Notes under the pieces: generated by a model
Databases searched by the model: none
Told to the model about the DNA's origin: nothing
What the model saw: only the letters and a program-made list of their open reading frames with translations
Program-made: the position numbers and the translations under genes
Assembly (NCBI RefSeq): GCF_018141185.1
Contig: NZ_CP058560.1
Coordinates: forward strand, 124,001 to 188,000
Length of the DNA: 64,000 nucleotides
Direction: 5' to 3'
Source of the DNA: Methanobacterium alkalithermotolerans
Lineage (GTDB): Archaea > Methanobacteriota > Methanobacteria > Methanobacteriales > Methanobacteriaceae
Shown here: positions 18,819 to 27,814 of the stretch, piece by piece
Layout of the letters: every line of letters begins with the position of its first letter
How positions within the stretch are numbered: the first letter of the stretch is position 1

Positions 18819-18872
18819 GTGATTATTATCTGAAACATGAACTGATTTCATAACACATATAAATACTCGTGA

Positions 18873-19601
18873 TTGGTGACTAAAATGATAGATAATCAAA
18901 TTAATCAGGGATTATCATGTATGATTTGTGGCTTTAAAAATGTGGAAGGAGCCCGATTTTGTGCAAATTGTGGAAAAGAACTTAAAACATCTATAAATAA
19001 TTGCAATCAATGTGGATTCGAAAATGTAGCTGGTGCTAAATTTTGTGCAGAGTGTGGGAATGAACTTCCCCTTGATGATTCACAACTTGGCCATTCATCT
19101 ATCTGCCTGGTATGTTCTACCAAAAATCCAGAAAATTCAAAGTTCTGTGTTGCTTGTGCAGAAAGTCTTCCCTTAAAAAATGATGCATCGGAAACGACAT
19201 GTCCCTATTGTAATTTTACCAATGTTAAAAGTTCTGTCTACTGCGCGGAATGTGGTAAAATATTATTTAAAAATTCACCCCATTCCAAGTATAAACGCCG
19301 ACGTCCTGTATACAATCAAGATGAGGGAGAATCAGCTAAGTGCACTGATTTTTCCAATAAACCGGGATTACAAGAAGAATTAAATAACACTCTATTTGAA
19401 ATCGAAGAAAAAGCTCAACCTATATTCAAAGAACTGGACTCCACAATTAATAAAATCTTTAATAAAAAAGAGAATAAATATGGATATCTCCTTTGTGAGT
19501 CGTGTGCAGGTTACTATGAATTAAAAGCTGGTGAATCTGCTGATGATTTTGTGGAATGTCAGTGTGGAGGTAAATTATTTTTTTCTACAATTAGGAAGTA
19601 A
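18873..19601 (+). CDS. Soluble protein with four tandem zinc ribbons
   Basis: About 240 residues. Four zinc ribbons (CMICG...CANCG; CNQCG...CAECG; CLVCS...CVACA; CPYCN...CAECG) occupy residues 15-140, then a charged helical region, then a final cysteine domain (CESCAGYYEL...CQCGGKLFF). No membrane segment. TTG 18873, GTG 18876 or ATG 18885 could start it; a TATA box (CATATAAAT) about 28 bases before the ATG suggests a leaderless transcript from the ATG. It overlaps nothing but ends 8 bases before the convergent protease gene. Confidence 0.65.
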   Translation: MVTKMIDNQINQGLSCMICGFKNVEGARFCANCGKELKTSINNCNQCGFENVAGAKFCAECGNELPLDDSQLGHSSICLVCSTKNPENSKFCVACAESLPLKNDASETTCPYCNFTNVKSSVYCAECGKILFKNSPHSKYKRRRPVYNQDEGESAKCTDFSNKPGLQEELNNTLFEIEEKAQPIFKELDSTINKIFNKKENKYGYLLCESCAGYYELKAGESADDFVECQCGGKLFFSTIRK

Positions 19602-19609
19602 TCTTTTTG

Positions 19610-20629
19610 TTATCTACGGCCAAATCTGGTACCGCATCCCGGGCAGAATTTCTCCTTTCCAGTTATTTCAAATCCACAATTTAAACAGGGCATGGTACCG
19701 GTACTTCCACTGACTTTTTTGATGGCGCTGTGTTTTTCAATAATCTGATCGTATGCTCCAGAATCCACCCATTTTAAAATTTCATGGGCACGCATTACTG
19801 TCCAGGGGTGAGTGCTGTTCATAATAAGCACTGCTTTTCCAATTTTATCCAGAGAATCATAATCAAAGTCCTGGAATTCCCGTGCCTGTTCTATGAAATC
19901 TTCAGTTTTTATTTTATCAAAATGATTTTTAGGAACACCCGACATTTTCATCATGGCACTCATTGCTGCTTCTTTATTTTGACAGGCCAGTAAACCAGCC
20001 CTATCAGCAGTAAACTCCGACATCCGGTGCCAGTATAATAAGGCCAGTGTAAGACTGGTACCCACTATACTGGATATTCCCAAGGTTAATACACTGGCTA
20101 TTTCTCCCAGAACAGGGATAATACTACCCATCTGGTGATAGAGCATATGTCCACTTTTAATATGCCCTAATTCATGCCCAATAATATATAATAATTCTTC
20201 TTTACTGAGTAAATCAATAGCCCCGGAATAAAGCACGATAATAGGATTTTCAGATCCACTGGCAAATCCATTTACCTGGTAATCCCATAAAATATAAAGC
20301 TCTGGAATATAATTTAACTGTAAAATATCGCAGGCCTCCACCAGTAACTGATGGATATCAGGAAAATTATTTTTATTAACCCTTATTCCACTACCAGTAA
20401 AATCCAATCTGACTACCCTTTCTATGTAATGTTTCTGATATTTACGCGATAATTTCTCCAGTCCCGGAGTCCCTTCTAAACTCTGCAACGCCTTTCTGTC
20501 AAATTCATGCTCATATTCAACTGACTGTAACTGGTATAATATTTTACGATTCACCAACCCCACTCCTAAAGTTGTTATTAAAAAGTATGTTATAATGAAC
20601 ATTAAGTAATTTATGATTTGATTATCCAT
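19610..20629 (-). CDS. M48 family metalloprotease with C-terminal zinc ribbon
   Basis: A 339-residue membrane protease of the HtpX/Ste24 type. One N-terminal membrane helix, the zinc-binding motif HELGHIKSGH at about residue 151, two further hydrophobic segments, and a downstream EFTAD with the third zinc ligand. The extra C-terminal domain is a zinc ribbon (CLNCGFEITGKEKFCPGCG), which ties it to the surrounding zinc-ribbon genes. M48 enzymes cut membrane or misfolded proteins; here the ribbon may recruit partners. Confidence 0.8.
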   Translation of the reverse strand: MDNQIINYLMFIITYFLITTLGVGLVNRKILYQLQSVEYEHEFDRKALQSLEGTPGLEKLSRKYQKHYIERVVRLDFTGSGIRVNKNNFPDIHQLLVEACDILQLNYIPELYILWDYQVNGFASGSENPIIVLYSGAIDLLSKEELLYIIGHELGHIKSGHMLYHQMGSIIPVLGEIASVLTLGISSIVGTSLTLALLYWHRMSEFTADRAGLLACQNKEAAMSAMMKMSGVPKNHFDKIKTEDFIEQAREFQDFDYDSLDKIGKAVLIMNSTHPWTVMRAHEILKWVDSGAYDQIIEKHSAIKKVSGSTGTMPCLNCGFEITGKEKFCPGCGTRFGRR

Positions 20630-20770
20630 TTACAACTAATAAATAAAGTATAAGATTCTCTAAAAGGAGTTGTATTAATATAAAATGTAAATTATATGGA
20701 TGGATATTATTTTTATATTAATCATTAAAGACATAAATTGTAATAAAGTCATATTTTATAACAAAAAAAG

Positions 20771-21241
20771 TTGTTTTTCATGAATGTAAATGAAATTAAA
20801 TATTTACACTTAAATTTAAATAACCAGGCCGAACTTTTAAAATTAATCAAACTCTATGAAAATGTATTTGAAATGGAATCATTCCCTTATCCTTCAGATA
20901 ATTATCTGGTTAAATTATTAAAAAATGAAAACATTATTTTTGTGGTTGCCAAATATGAAAAAGACATCATAGGTGGATTAACGGCCCATGAATTGCCCTC
21001 CACCTATTTTGAAGCCAATGAAGTATATGTATATGATCTGGCGGTTCATCCTAATTTCCAGAAAAAAGGGATAGGAAGCAGATTAATTGAAGAATTAAAA
21101 AACATATCATGCAGTAAAGGCGATAAAGAAATTTTCTTGCAGGCTGATGTTGGAGATGATGCTGTAGATTTCTACCATAAAATTGGTGGAGTTCCGGAGA
21201 ATGTTATTCATTTCTCCTTTTCCTGCAATAAAAAAGGATAA
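20771..21241 (+). CDS. GNAT acetyltransferase, AAC(3)-I-like
   Basis: A 156-residue GNAT protein. The order VYVYDLAVHPNFQKKGIGSRLIEEL (here split: VYDLAV, then QKKGIGSRL as acetyl-CoA loop), QADVGDDAVDFYHKIGG and VIHFSF matches the AAC(3)-I aminoglycoside acetyltransferase subfamily. In an archaeon, whose ribosomes are little affected by these drugs, another amine substrate is likely. A remnant of a second copy lies at 23167-23248. Confidence 0.75.
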   Translation: MFFMNVNEIKYLHLNLNNQAELLKLIKLYENVFEMESFPYPSDNYLVKLLKNENIIFVVAKYEKDIIGGLTAHELPSTYFEANEVYVYDLAVHPNFQKKGIGSRLIEELKNISCSKGDKEIFLQADVGDDAVDFYHKIGGVPENVIHFSFSCNKKG

Positions 21242-21355
21242 ATAAACTAAATTCCAGGCACGGCTATAATTCAGGGGATGGTTTTTTAGTATTACTGGCT
21301 AGAAAGATTAATATATCGGGCTAAATTGTTAATTCAAATAAATTAGGAGATAAAA

Positions 21356-22044
21356 ATGAGAATAACCAATTTAAATATCTGGCATGGGGGATCCCAGAAA
21401 AGAAATCCTCTAATTATAGATTATCTTTTAAGTACAAAATCAGATTTGATGGTACTTACTGAATTTATTAATAAAGATGGTGGTAAGGAGATTATACATG
21501 CCCTGGAATCAGAAGGCTACCAGACTCAAGTTTCTAATACAGATGGGGGTTATGGCTCTTTAATAGCCTCTAATATGAACTTTATCAAGGTAAATAGTGA
21601 AGATCGCTGGTTAGAAGTTTATCTAAGTGAACTGGACTTACATGTGCTGGGAGTATACATACCCCATCAACCGGTAAAATAAAGAATGATTTCTGGTCTA
21701 AAATCAGGGAATATTCTCTTAATAATCAGGATAAAAACGTTCTAATAACAGGAGACTTTAATAGCTGCACCAGGGAAGATTCCTCTAATCAAAGTGAATA
21801 CAATCCCCTGGATCTAGAAAAATTAGAAGAATCAGGATACATTGACCTGTGGAAAGTAGGCCACCGGGATGAAGATGAACGCTTTACCTGGTATTACCAT
21901 GATGGAACCGGCTTTAGATTGGATTACTTCCTAGCATCACCGGGTCTTTATTCAAAATTAAATGGGTTTAAAGTTTCTCATGATGCAGGGGTAAGGGATA
22001 AGGGTATTTCTGATCACTCCGCTATTTTATTGGAGTATATATAA
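21356..22044 (+). pseudogene. Frameshifted endonuclease/exonuclease/phosphatase (EEP) protein
   Basis: Two overlapping reading frames together make a ~228-residue EEP-fold protein. The first (21356-21682) has NIWHGGSQ and VLTEF; it stops in PHQPVK. The second frame, from about 21682, continues with NDFWSKIREYSL, the catalytic GDFNS motif and the final SDHSAILLEY. All active-site segments (N, E, DxN, SDH) are present across both frames, so only a single -1 (or +2) indel near 21677-21684, next to an A-run, breaks it. This may be a recent mutation, a sequencing error or, less likely, programmed slippage. Confidence 0.7.
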
Positions 22045-22389
22045 TTAAAATGATTAATTTTTGAAACTCACATCCTTTAAAATTTCGGAGAAAAATGAAT
22101 TTTTTAATATATTTTTTGATTTGATTTTTAAAACTAAGGTTCTAATAATAAGAAAAACTTAAAATATTTCATAGGGAACATAGGTTTAAACTTGATTACC
22201 ATTTCACAGTTTTAATGCAGAATTAGGGGTTTTTTTCTACTCTCATTTTAAGCAAATTTTTGGGAGAGTGCACCTGGAAGTTATTTTTACTTAATCTTTT
22301 TCTTTTTATTCTACAGTGCTTTCAAATTTATTAACCTATTAAAATCCCGCTTTTATAAATAATAAAACGGTTCAGGGGGGTTTTTTAGG
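22045..22389. other. Intergenic region
   Basis: 345 AT-rich bases with no gene that I can support. A 6-bp inverted repeat (ACTCTC about 22240, GAGAGT about 22264) and T-runs are present, perhaps a terminator of the EEP gene, and a GGGGGG ribosome site precedes the next gene. Confidence 0.4.
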
Positions 22390-23052
22390 ATGAAATGTCC
22401 AAAATGTGAAACTGAAATAGAAGATTCTGATGATTATTGTCGTAAATGTGGAGAACCTGTATCTGAGGGTGGAAAAAAGAAACTAACACTTTTTGATACT
22501 GTATTGGGATTAATGTTGCTTGTTTTTCTGTTGTTATTTGCCTGGTTGGCTATAGACACCTATTTTAGAATTGTAGATAATGAAACATGGAGAAAACTAT
22601 TTTTCATGGCGGCTGCAGGAGGTATAGGGGGAACCTTAGCTGCCCTAAATTCATTCAGTATCCATCAAGCATCGGAAAAATTCAAAGTTAGTTTTATTTG
22701 GTGGTATTTAGTTAGACCTTTGGCTGGATTAATATTAGGTGTGGTAGTATATCTGCTCCTACTTTCAAACCTTTTAATTCTGGAATTACCTGCAGATGCA
22801 GCTACACCACTTACCACCTTAACATATTCTGTAATTGCATTTTTAGCAGGTTTCGCATCAAAAGAAGTAATAACAAAGCTCAGAGAAGTGATTAAAACCA
22901 TTATACCTTATAATGCCACCGAGACTGAGGAGCCACCTACTCCTCCTGAGTCCCGTTTCGAGGTTGTGGAAAACCCTGACCCTCTCCTCACTGAGGAGCC
23001 ACCTACTCCTCCTGAGACTGAGAAGAAGGATACTAAACTACAAGAAAAATAA
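22390..23052 (+). CDS. Zinc-ribbon polytopic membrane protein with repeated Pro/Glu tail
   Basis: A 220-residue protein. N-terminal zinc ribbon (CPKCETEIEDSDDYCRKCG), four hydrophobic segments between residues 38 and 160, then a hydrophilic tail in which EEPPTPPE occurs twice. The tail repeat is also an exact 27-base DNA repeat. The start is supported by GGGGGG 10 bases upstream. Function unknown; the tail may extend from the membrane. Confidence 0.6.
   Translation: MKCPKCETEIEDSDDYCRKCGEPVSEGGKKKLTLFDTVLGLMLLVFLLLFAWLAIDTYFRIVDNETWRKLFFMAAAGGIGGTLAALNSFSIHQASEKFKVSFIWWYLVRPLAGLILGVVVYLLLLSNLLILELPADAATPLTTLTYSVIAFLAGFASKEVITKLREVIKTIIPYNATETEEPPTPPESRFEVVENPDPLLTEEPPTPPETEKKDTKLQEK
22924..23016 (+). 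repeat. Exact 27-bp direct repeat inside the gene
   Basis: Two identical 27-base copies (22924-22950 and 22990-23016) beginning ACTGAGGAGCCACC, 66 bases apart and in the same frame, encode the duplicated TEEPPTPPE peptide. The distance keeps the frame, so copy number could change without breaking the gene. Confidence 0.8.
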
Positions 23053-23166
23053 TCTAAACCATTGACCTTTTTTTTGAGATTATTCACTAAAAATAAATTT
23101 AAACTCCATATTTCTTTTAATAATAGAAAATTCAGTCTTAAAACACTCTGATGTAGTTAGATAATC

Positions 23167-23248
23167 ATGCTATAGTTTCTACCAGAAAATTGGTGTATTT
23201 CCGGAAAATGTGATTCATTTCTCCTCTATTTCTAAGGAGAATATGTAA
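23167..23248 (+). pseudogene. 3' remnant of an AAC(3)-I-like GNAT gene
   Basis: A frame reads SFYQKIGVFPENVIHFSSISKENM then stop (shown in parts: FYQKIG, PENVIHFS). It matches the C-terminus of the GNAT at 20771-21241 (DFYHKIGGVPENVIHFSF) in sequence and position. No upstream part of the gene is left, so it is the stump of a duplicated or older copy. Confidence 0.65.
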
Positions 23249-23364
23249 TATAAACTAATGATAATTAGTGAATAATTATCTTTTAAAAAATTTAAAATAA
23301 ATACTTTTTTAAGTAGAAAAAAATAGATTTTAGCCCTATTATAAGCAGAATTTAATTAATAGAG

Positions 23365-23577
23365 CTAACTTTCAAGGGGGACAATATCTTCTCCACTTTC
23401 TTCATCGCCGCCTTCATCTTTACTCTCATCATCACTGCTTTTATCACCATCTCCAGTGCTATCTCCAGTGCTATCTGCGGATTCATCCCCCATGCCTTGT
23501 GATCCAATACATCCTGCTGTTAGTATCACGAAGACCAAAAACAAGAATGAGATGATGTATATTCCTCTTTTATTCAA
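23365..23577 (-). CDS. Small acidic lipoprotein
   Basis: 70 residues from TTG 23577, which follows the strong site GGAGGGG. Signal peptide with hydrophobic core IISFLFLVFVILTAGC, where LTAGC is a lipobox; the mature part is almost entirely Gly/Ser/Asp/Glu (repeats of STGD). It should be anchored outside the cell membrane as a flexible acidic tail. Longer starts upstream add noncoding-looking sequence. Confidence 0.6.
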   Translation of the reverse strand: MNKRGIYIISFLFLVFVILTAGCIGSQGMGDESADSTGDSTGDGDKSSDDESKDEGGDEESGEDIVPLES

Positions 23578-23933
23578 CTTAACCCCTCCTTTATAATCAA
23601 GGCCCCATATTTTCAAATTATAAATATAATTAAATATTTTTCTTATTTTTGAATTAAGTGCTTGGGGGGCCGAGGTATATAATATTAGATTAAGAAGACA
23701 TAATAAATTATCTTTTAAGAGCTCATAAAAACGAAAAAAAACCATAAAAAAATAATTTAATTTAAGGGCGTAGTAAAAAAAATTTTAAAAATAAACTATT
23801 ATCTAGAGCCTTAAAACGGTAAATCAATATTATAACTACCAATGAAATAAACTATTCAAGCCATTTTATTTAGCAAATTTTTTTTTAAAAAAATAAAAAG
23901 TAAATAAAGGAGGAATAGGGTTAGTAAACCACC

Positions 23934-24551
23934 TCACAACACATAAGGAATAAACATCCGGGTCTTAGCCTTATATTCCTGGTATTCTTCTCCAAATTCA
24001 TCCAGCATATCCTGTTCTTCCCTTTTAGCCAGCTTGTAGTACAATACAAGTAACAGCAGGTAGAGAACAATAAGGGGTATGGTGGCCCATTCAAACATGA
24101 TGCCCAGGGTTATTAAAAAGAAGCCGGTGTACTGGGGATGGCGCAGATACTTGTATATCCCATCGGTAACCAGTTTTCCTTCTCCAGTTTCTTTTATCCA
24201 GTAGTTTTTATGGATCCTCTTCCAGCCCACCAGTACCAGGGCCACCCCACTAAGGGAGATTAATAATCCAATCCAGGTTCCTAAATCTCCAATGTAACTG
24301 CTGAGGGTATGTCCCCATAGTATTCCTTCTGGTAACCAGATACCAAAGGCCCATCCCAGGGCAAACATGGAAAAGGGCACTCCGAACATTTCTATGGCAA
24401 AGGCCACCACAAAGGCCAGGTAGGCCCCGGTGGGTTTAACCTTACTTTTCTTATAAAAGGGTACAAATAGTAAAAACACAGCATAAATAGCAATCCAAAC
24501 CAGTACCGCCCACCAGTTTCCAAAGTGGGACCAGATATTTTCTTCTAACAC
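23934..24551 (-). CDS. Isoprenylcysteine carboxyl methyltransferase family protein
   Basis: A 205-residue membrane protein with about five hydrophobic segments. The C-terminal half shows the ICMT family signature: TDGIYKYLRHPQYTGFFL (RHPxYxG), then EEQDMLDEFGEEYQEYKAKTRMFIP (EE...YxxY...P). These residues bind SAM and the substrate in the membrane. GTG start. It lies 75 bases downstream of the TetR gene in the same direction, so it is probably controlled by it. Substrate unknown. Confidence 0.75.
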   Translation of the reverse strand: MLEENIWSHFGNWWAVLVWIAIYAVFLLFVPFYKKSKVKPTGAYLAFVVAFAIEMFGVPFSMFALGWAFGIWLPEGILWGHTLSSYIGDLGTWIGLLISLSGVALVLVGWKRIHKNYWIKETGEGKLVTDGIYKYLRHPQYTGFFLITLGIMFEWATIPLIVLYLLLLVLYYKLAKREEQDMLDEFGEEYQEYKAKTRMFIPYVL

Positions 24552-24626
24552 GTATTATCACCTTAATTATCAAAATTTATTAATATTTTTAAAATCTAAT
24601 TTATTTATTTTTTAAATCGATTATCA

Positions 24627-25265
24627 TTAATTCCGGGTAGTTTTATTCTCCAGGCAATTCATCATCAAATCCATATTATATTCAATCACTTCCTGGTGGC
24701 TTAATCCATGATCCTGCATATGCATCTGGATAGCCGGGGTGAGGTTGATGATGTTTTGCATGGAGGAGGTTAATATCAGGGCGGATTTTACCGGGTCCAC
24801 CCCGGGACGGATACTACCATCTTCCAATCCTTCCTGGAATGATTTTACCACCATGGAGAAAATTTCAAGCCGTATTTTTTTTAAGTCCTCCATACAGGTG
24901 AAGTCCGGGTCAAAGGGTATTTCATAGTAAAAGCGGGATAGGGAGTAACTGGGGTATTCCTGGTAGAATTTGATGTAAGCCCGGGTGAGTAGTCTGATTT
25001 TTTCCATTCCACTTACCTTTTTTTTATAGCATTTTTGGAATTTGTCATTTAATACCTGGAAGTTTTCCAGGGCAATATCCAGATAAATTTCTTCCTTGTT
25101 TTTAAAGTAAAGGTAAAGGGTGCTCCGGGCCAGTTCACTTTTCTGGGCAATATGGTTCATGGTTACGTTTTCATAACCCTTTTCTATTAATAATTCCCGG
25201 GCAGCTTCCTGTATATCTTTTTTCCGCTGTTCTTTTTCTCTTTTTTTTCTCTCTGATAGGGTCAT
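24627..25265 (-). CDS. TetR family transcriptional regulator
   Basis: 212 residues. N-terminal TetR helix-turn-helix (NVTMNHIAQKSELARSTLYLYF) after a very basic leader (SERKKREKEQRKKDI), and an all-helical ligand-binding part. ATG 25265 is preferred because AAGGAAGT is better spaced for it than for the ATG two codons earlier. Two perfect palindromes TGACAtaNTGTCA occur in its promoter, suggesting autorepression. The ICMT-like gene is the likely co-regulated target. A paralogous regulator lies at 32865. Confidence 0.8.
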   Translation of the reverse strand: MTLSERKKREKEQRKKDIQEAARELLIEKGYENVTMNHIAQKSELARSTLYLYFKNKEEIYLDIALENFQVLNDKFQKCYKKKVSGMEKIRLLTRAYIKFYQEYPSYSLSRFYYEIPFDPDFTCMEDLKKIRLEIFSMVVKSFQEGLEDGSIRPGVDPVKSALILTSSMQNIINLTPAIQMHMQDHGLSHQEVIEYNMDLMMNCLENKTTRN

Positions 25266-25312
25266 CCACATACTTCCTTGATATATCCTTATACCCTAGA
25301 CACCTGATACTA

Positions 25313-25362
25313 TGACATATTGTCATAAGATGTACAATATGATATATAATGACATAGTGTCA
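25313..25362. promoter_or_regulatory. Twin TetR operator palindromes
   Basis: TGACATATTGTCA (25313-25325) and TGACATAGTGTCA (25350-25362) are two 13-bp palindromes with the same TGACA arms, centres 37 bp apart. A third half-site TGTCA occurs at 25376-25380. On the minus strand a TATA box (TTTATATAATATTA, about 25385-25398) lies just upstream, so the second palindrome overlaps the predicted transcription start: a good position for repression by the adjacent TetR. Confidence 0.65.
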
Positions 25363-25439
25363 CTAACTAACACTCTGTCATAATATTATATAAAGCTTTG
25401 CCCCGGGATGACTTAATTTAAAAAAAAATAATCATCGCG

Positions 25440-25630
25440 GGGGATTAACAATAAAAAAAATCAGATTGATTTTTAGGATTATTACCAGTCCTGGTAAGAG
25501 TATGGAAAAAAACAGGGTTCTTAGCATGGAAAAATCATAGGGCCAGGTGGGAGCACTCTTAAGTTCCTTTTTAAAAACATTAAGGGCATTAATTTCAGCG
25601 GCCAATTCACTGGCTGATTTTCAAATTATG
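25440..25630 (-). pseudogene. C-terminal remnant of a membrane protein
   Basis: Reading the minus strand from about 25630, the sequence encodes SASELAAEINALNVFKKEL and then APTWPYDFSMLRTLFF; after a run of T the sense continues in another frame as SILLPGLVIILKINLIF, a membrane helix. A WPYD-x-LR segment followed by a hydrophobic C-terminal helix is typical of the ends of some methanogen membrane proteins. No start or upstream part remains, and a frameshift sits in the T-run. Confidence 0.4.
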
Positions 25631-25807
25631 GTTCGGGTTTAATCATATTTCAGGGATTTTTTTCTAAATTAAACTATATAATTAACTATTAATTATATTT
25701 TAAGCTATTTTTAAGGTTATGAATTTATTTAGGAATAAATACTTACTAGGGTTTTGAGTATACTTAAAATTAGTTTATATAAATATAAGTTGTAAGGGGA
25801 TACTATT

Positions 25808-27814
25808 TTGAATAATCCATCACTAAGAATGTGGAAAAGCAGGCTTAAAAACCTCCTCTTTGCCAAAGATGCACCACCTAACTGGAAAGGTGGAAAATAT
25901 TTTATCCTGATACTTTTACTGCTTTTACCTTTATCTTTTTTACTGGAACTGGGACCGGCCCAGAAAATATTTCTCTTTGTGGGACTTCTAATTAGTCAGA
26001 TTAATTTAATAAAACTCCCCTTAAAAAATATGATACCTCTTAACCTGGTGTTCATTATTCTGGTTGGTTTATCAGTTTTTTCTGCCTCATTGGGTCTTTA
26101 CCATCCTCTTTTAGGACTGATATTTTTAATAATCTGGATCTGGTTTTATTCTATTCTTAATATTTCAGGAAAGGTAACTGGCTCTATTGCTTATCTGGGC
26201 CTCCTTTTATACTTCTATTCCTCCATCATCTTTGTAGATTCTCAGCTACCACCACTGGACTGGGGATTATATGCTGCTACCGCAACCCTTATAGGGGCTT
26301 TGGCCATTATACTGATACGCATATTCCAGAAAAACCCGGCAAAAAGAGAAATACTATCATCCTGTTTTTCCCCCAGCACTGATTTTAAATCCATTGTCAA
26401 TGCCCAGAAATTATTAAATATATCTGAAAAATCAAAAACTGGTAGCCTGGTACAATTAGCAACCAAAATAGCCACCTTACGCTTCCAGATACCCCACCTG
26501 GAAGAAGAACTACTCTCACCTTCTTTAGAACTATTCCAGGAATATATTGCGGAAGTGGATAAACTAACCCTGAAAATATCCGATATCATACTCCACAAGG
26601 AGTCCTCTAATTTAAGCTTTAATAAACTGGAAACTCTTTTTACTAAAATCATGAATTTAGATACTAAAGAAGATGATTTAAGCCTTAAAATATTAGTCTC
26701 CCAGTTCCAGGATCAATTAGTTAAAACCAGAAAAGTGCTCCAGGGTGAACTTATCCTGGAAGTTCAGCCCCTCCCCCTTTCCCCTAAAGTTCCCTTCAGA
26801 GATAATTTACGCTCCAACCTCAATTTAAATAATCTCTATGTGCGCCATGGTATACGCTTTTCTCTGGCAGTGGGAGCGGCCTTTCTACTCTATCTATTAA
26901 CCGGTTCATATGATGTGCACTGGGTGGCCATGTCCATTTTCCTGGTTCTAAAAGTGGATATCATCAGTACTAAAAAGAGGATGATTATCCGCATACTTGC
27001 CACCATAATAGGGGTGGTGCTGGCGGTCCTGATTGCCCTCTTCTTAATGCACCTGGGATTGGCCTATATTTTACCATTACTGGGTCTCATCTGCCTGGTG
27101 CTTGTGGTGGTCTATCTACCAGTTAATTATCTCTATGTGGTATTTTTTACCAGCCTCTTAATAATATTCCTGGAACCAGTACAACTTATACCCTTAATGG
27201 GAGCTTCCCGGATAATGGATGTGATTACTGGTTCTGTTATTGCCTTTGGAGCAGCCTACCTTATCTTACCCAGCCGGATAATGGTGAATTTACCCCAGCT
27301 TCTTATAAAAAGAATTTCCTCCACCCAGGATTTTATCACCACCTCCCTGGAAGGGGATGATATTCCTCCTCTTTTTGATATTTTAAGTGCCCATAATAAT
27401 CTCCAGGCGGGTATCATCAAACTTAAAGACTCCCAACCCCAATCCCTCCAGGATATAAAAGCCTATGAAGATATGGCTCTTTGTCTGGATGGATTACTTG
27501 GAGATTATATAGCCACCTTATCCCACCTTAAGAAAATAAAAACTCCTGAATCCAAGCTGGATGAACCTCTTAATTTAATGCAGGGTATACTGGGCCACCT
27601 GCAGGATATGGTCCTTTCAAAAAAGCCAATAAACCCACCAGATTTAGAATACATAAACCAGGAACTAAAAAGATTAAAGGATAAAATCAATGCACCGGAT
27701 TATATAATCCTATTAAAATACGGGGAATGGATACTCTCTGATGTGGAGCTACTATCTCATCTGATTAAGGAAAATAAGGAGAGGGGTTTATTTGAAAAAT
27801 ACAGGAAACTTTAG
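25808..27814 (+). CDS. FUSC family membrane protein
   Basis: A 668-residue protein with an N-terminal block of about six membrane helices (residues 28-170), a cytoplasmic helical region (~185-345), a second membrane block (~350-490), and a C-terminal cytoplasmic domain. This twofold layout and HGIRFSLAVGAAFLLYLLT-like start of the second block fit the fusaric acid resistance/YccS/aromatic acid exporter group. A role in efflux of organic acids is likely by family, not shown here. TTG start after AAGGGGA. Confidence 0.7.
   Translation: MNNPSLRMWKSRLKNLLFAKDAPPNWKGGKYFILILLLLLPLSFLLELGPAQKIFLFVGLLISQINLIKLPLKNMIPLNLVFIILVGLSVFSASLGLYHPLLGLIFLIIWIWFYSILNISGKVTGSIAYLGLLLYFYSSIIFVDSQLPPLDWGLYAATATLIGALAIILIRIFQKNPAKREILSSCFSPSTDFKSIVNAQKLLNISEKSKTGSLVQLATKIATLRFQIPHLEEELLSPSLELFQEYIAEVDKLTLKISDIILHKESSNLSFNKLETLFTKIMNLDTKEDDLSLKILVSQFQDQLVKTRKVLQGELILEVQPLPLSPKVPFRDNLRSNLNLNNLYVRHGIRFSLAVGAAFLLYLLTGSYDVHWVAMSIFLVLKVDIISTKKRMIIRILATIIGVVLAVLIALFLMHLGLAYILPLLGLICLVLVVVYLPVNYLYVVFFTSLLIIFLEPVQLIPLMGASRIMDVITGSVIAFGAAYLILPSRIMVNLPQLLIKRISSTQDFITTSLEGDDIPPLFDILSAHNNLQAGIIKLKDSQPQSLQDIKAYEDMALCLDGLLGDYIATLSHLKKIKTPESKLDEPLNLMQGILGHLQDMVLSKKPINPPDLEYINQELKRLKDKINAPDYIILLKYGEWILSDVELLSHLIKENKERGLFEKYRKL

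Noticed and set aside
21660..21700. Programmed frameshifting in the EEP gene
   Set aside because: No slippery heptamer with downstream structure is evident; mutation or sequence error is simpler.
23365..23745. 126-residue version of the lipoprotein
   Set aside because: The first 56 residues look noncoding, while TTG 23577 follows a strong ribosome site and begins a normal signal peptide.
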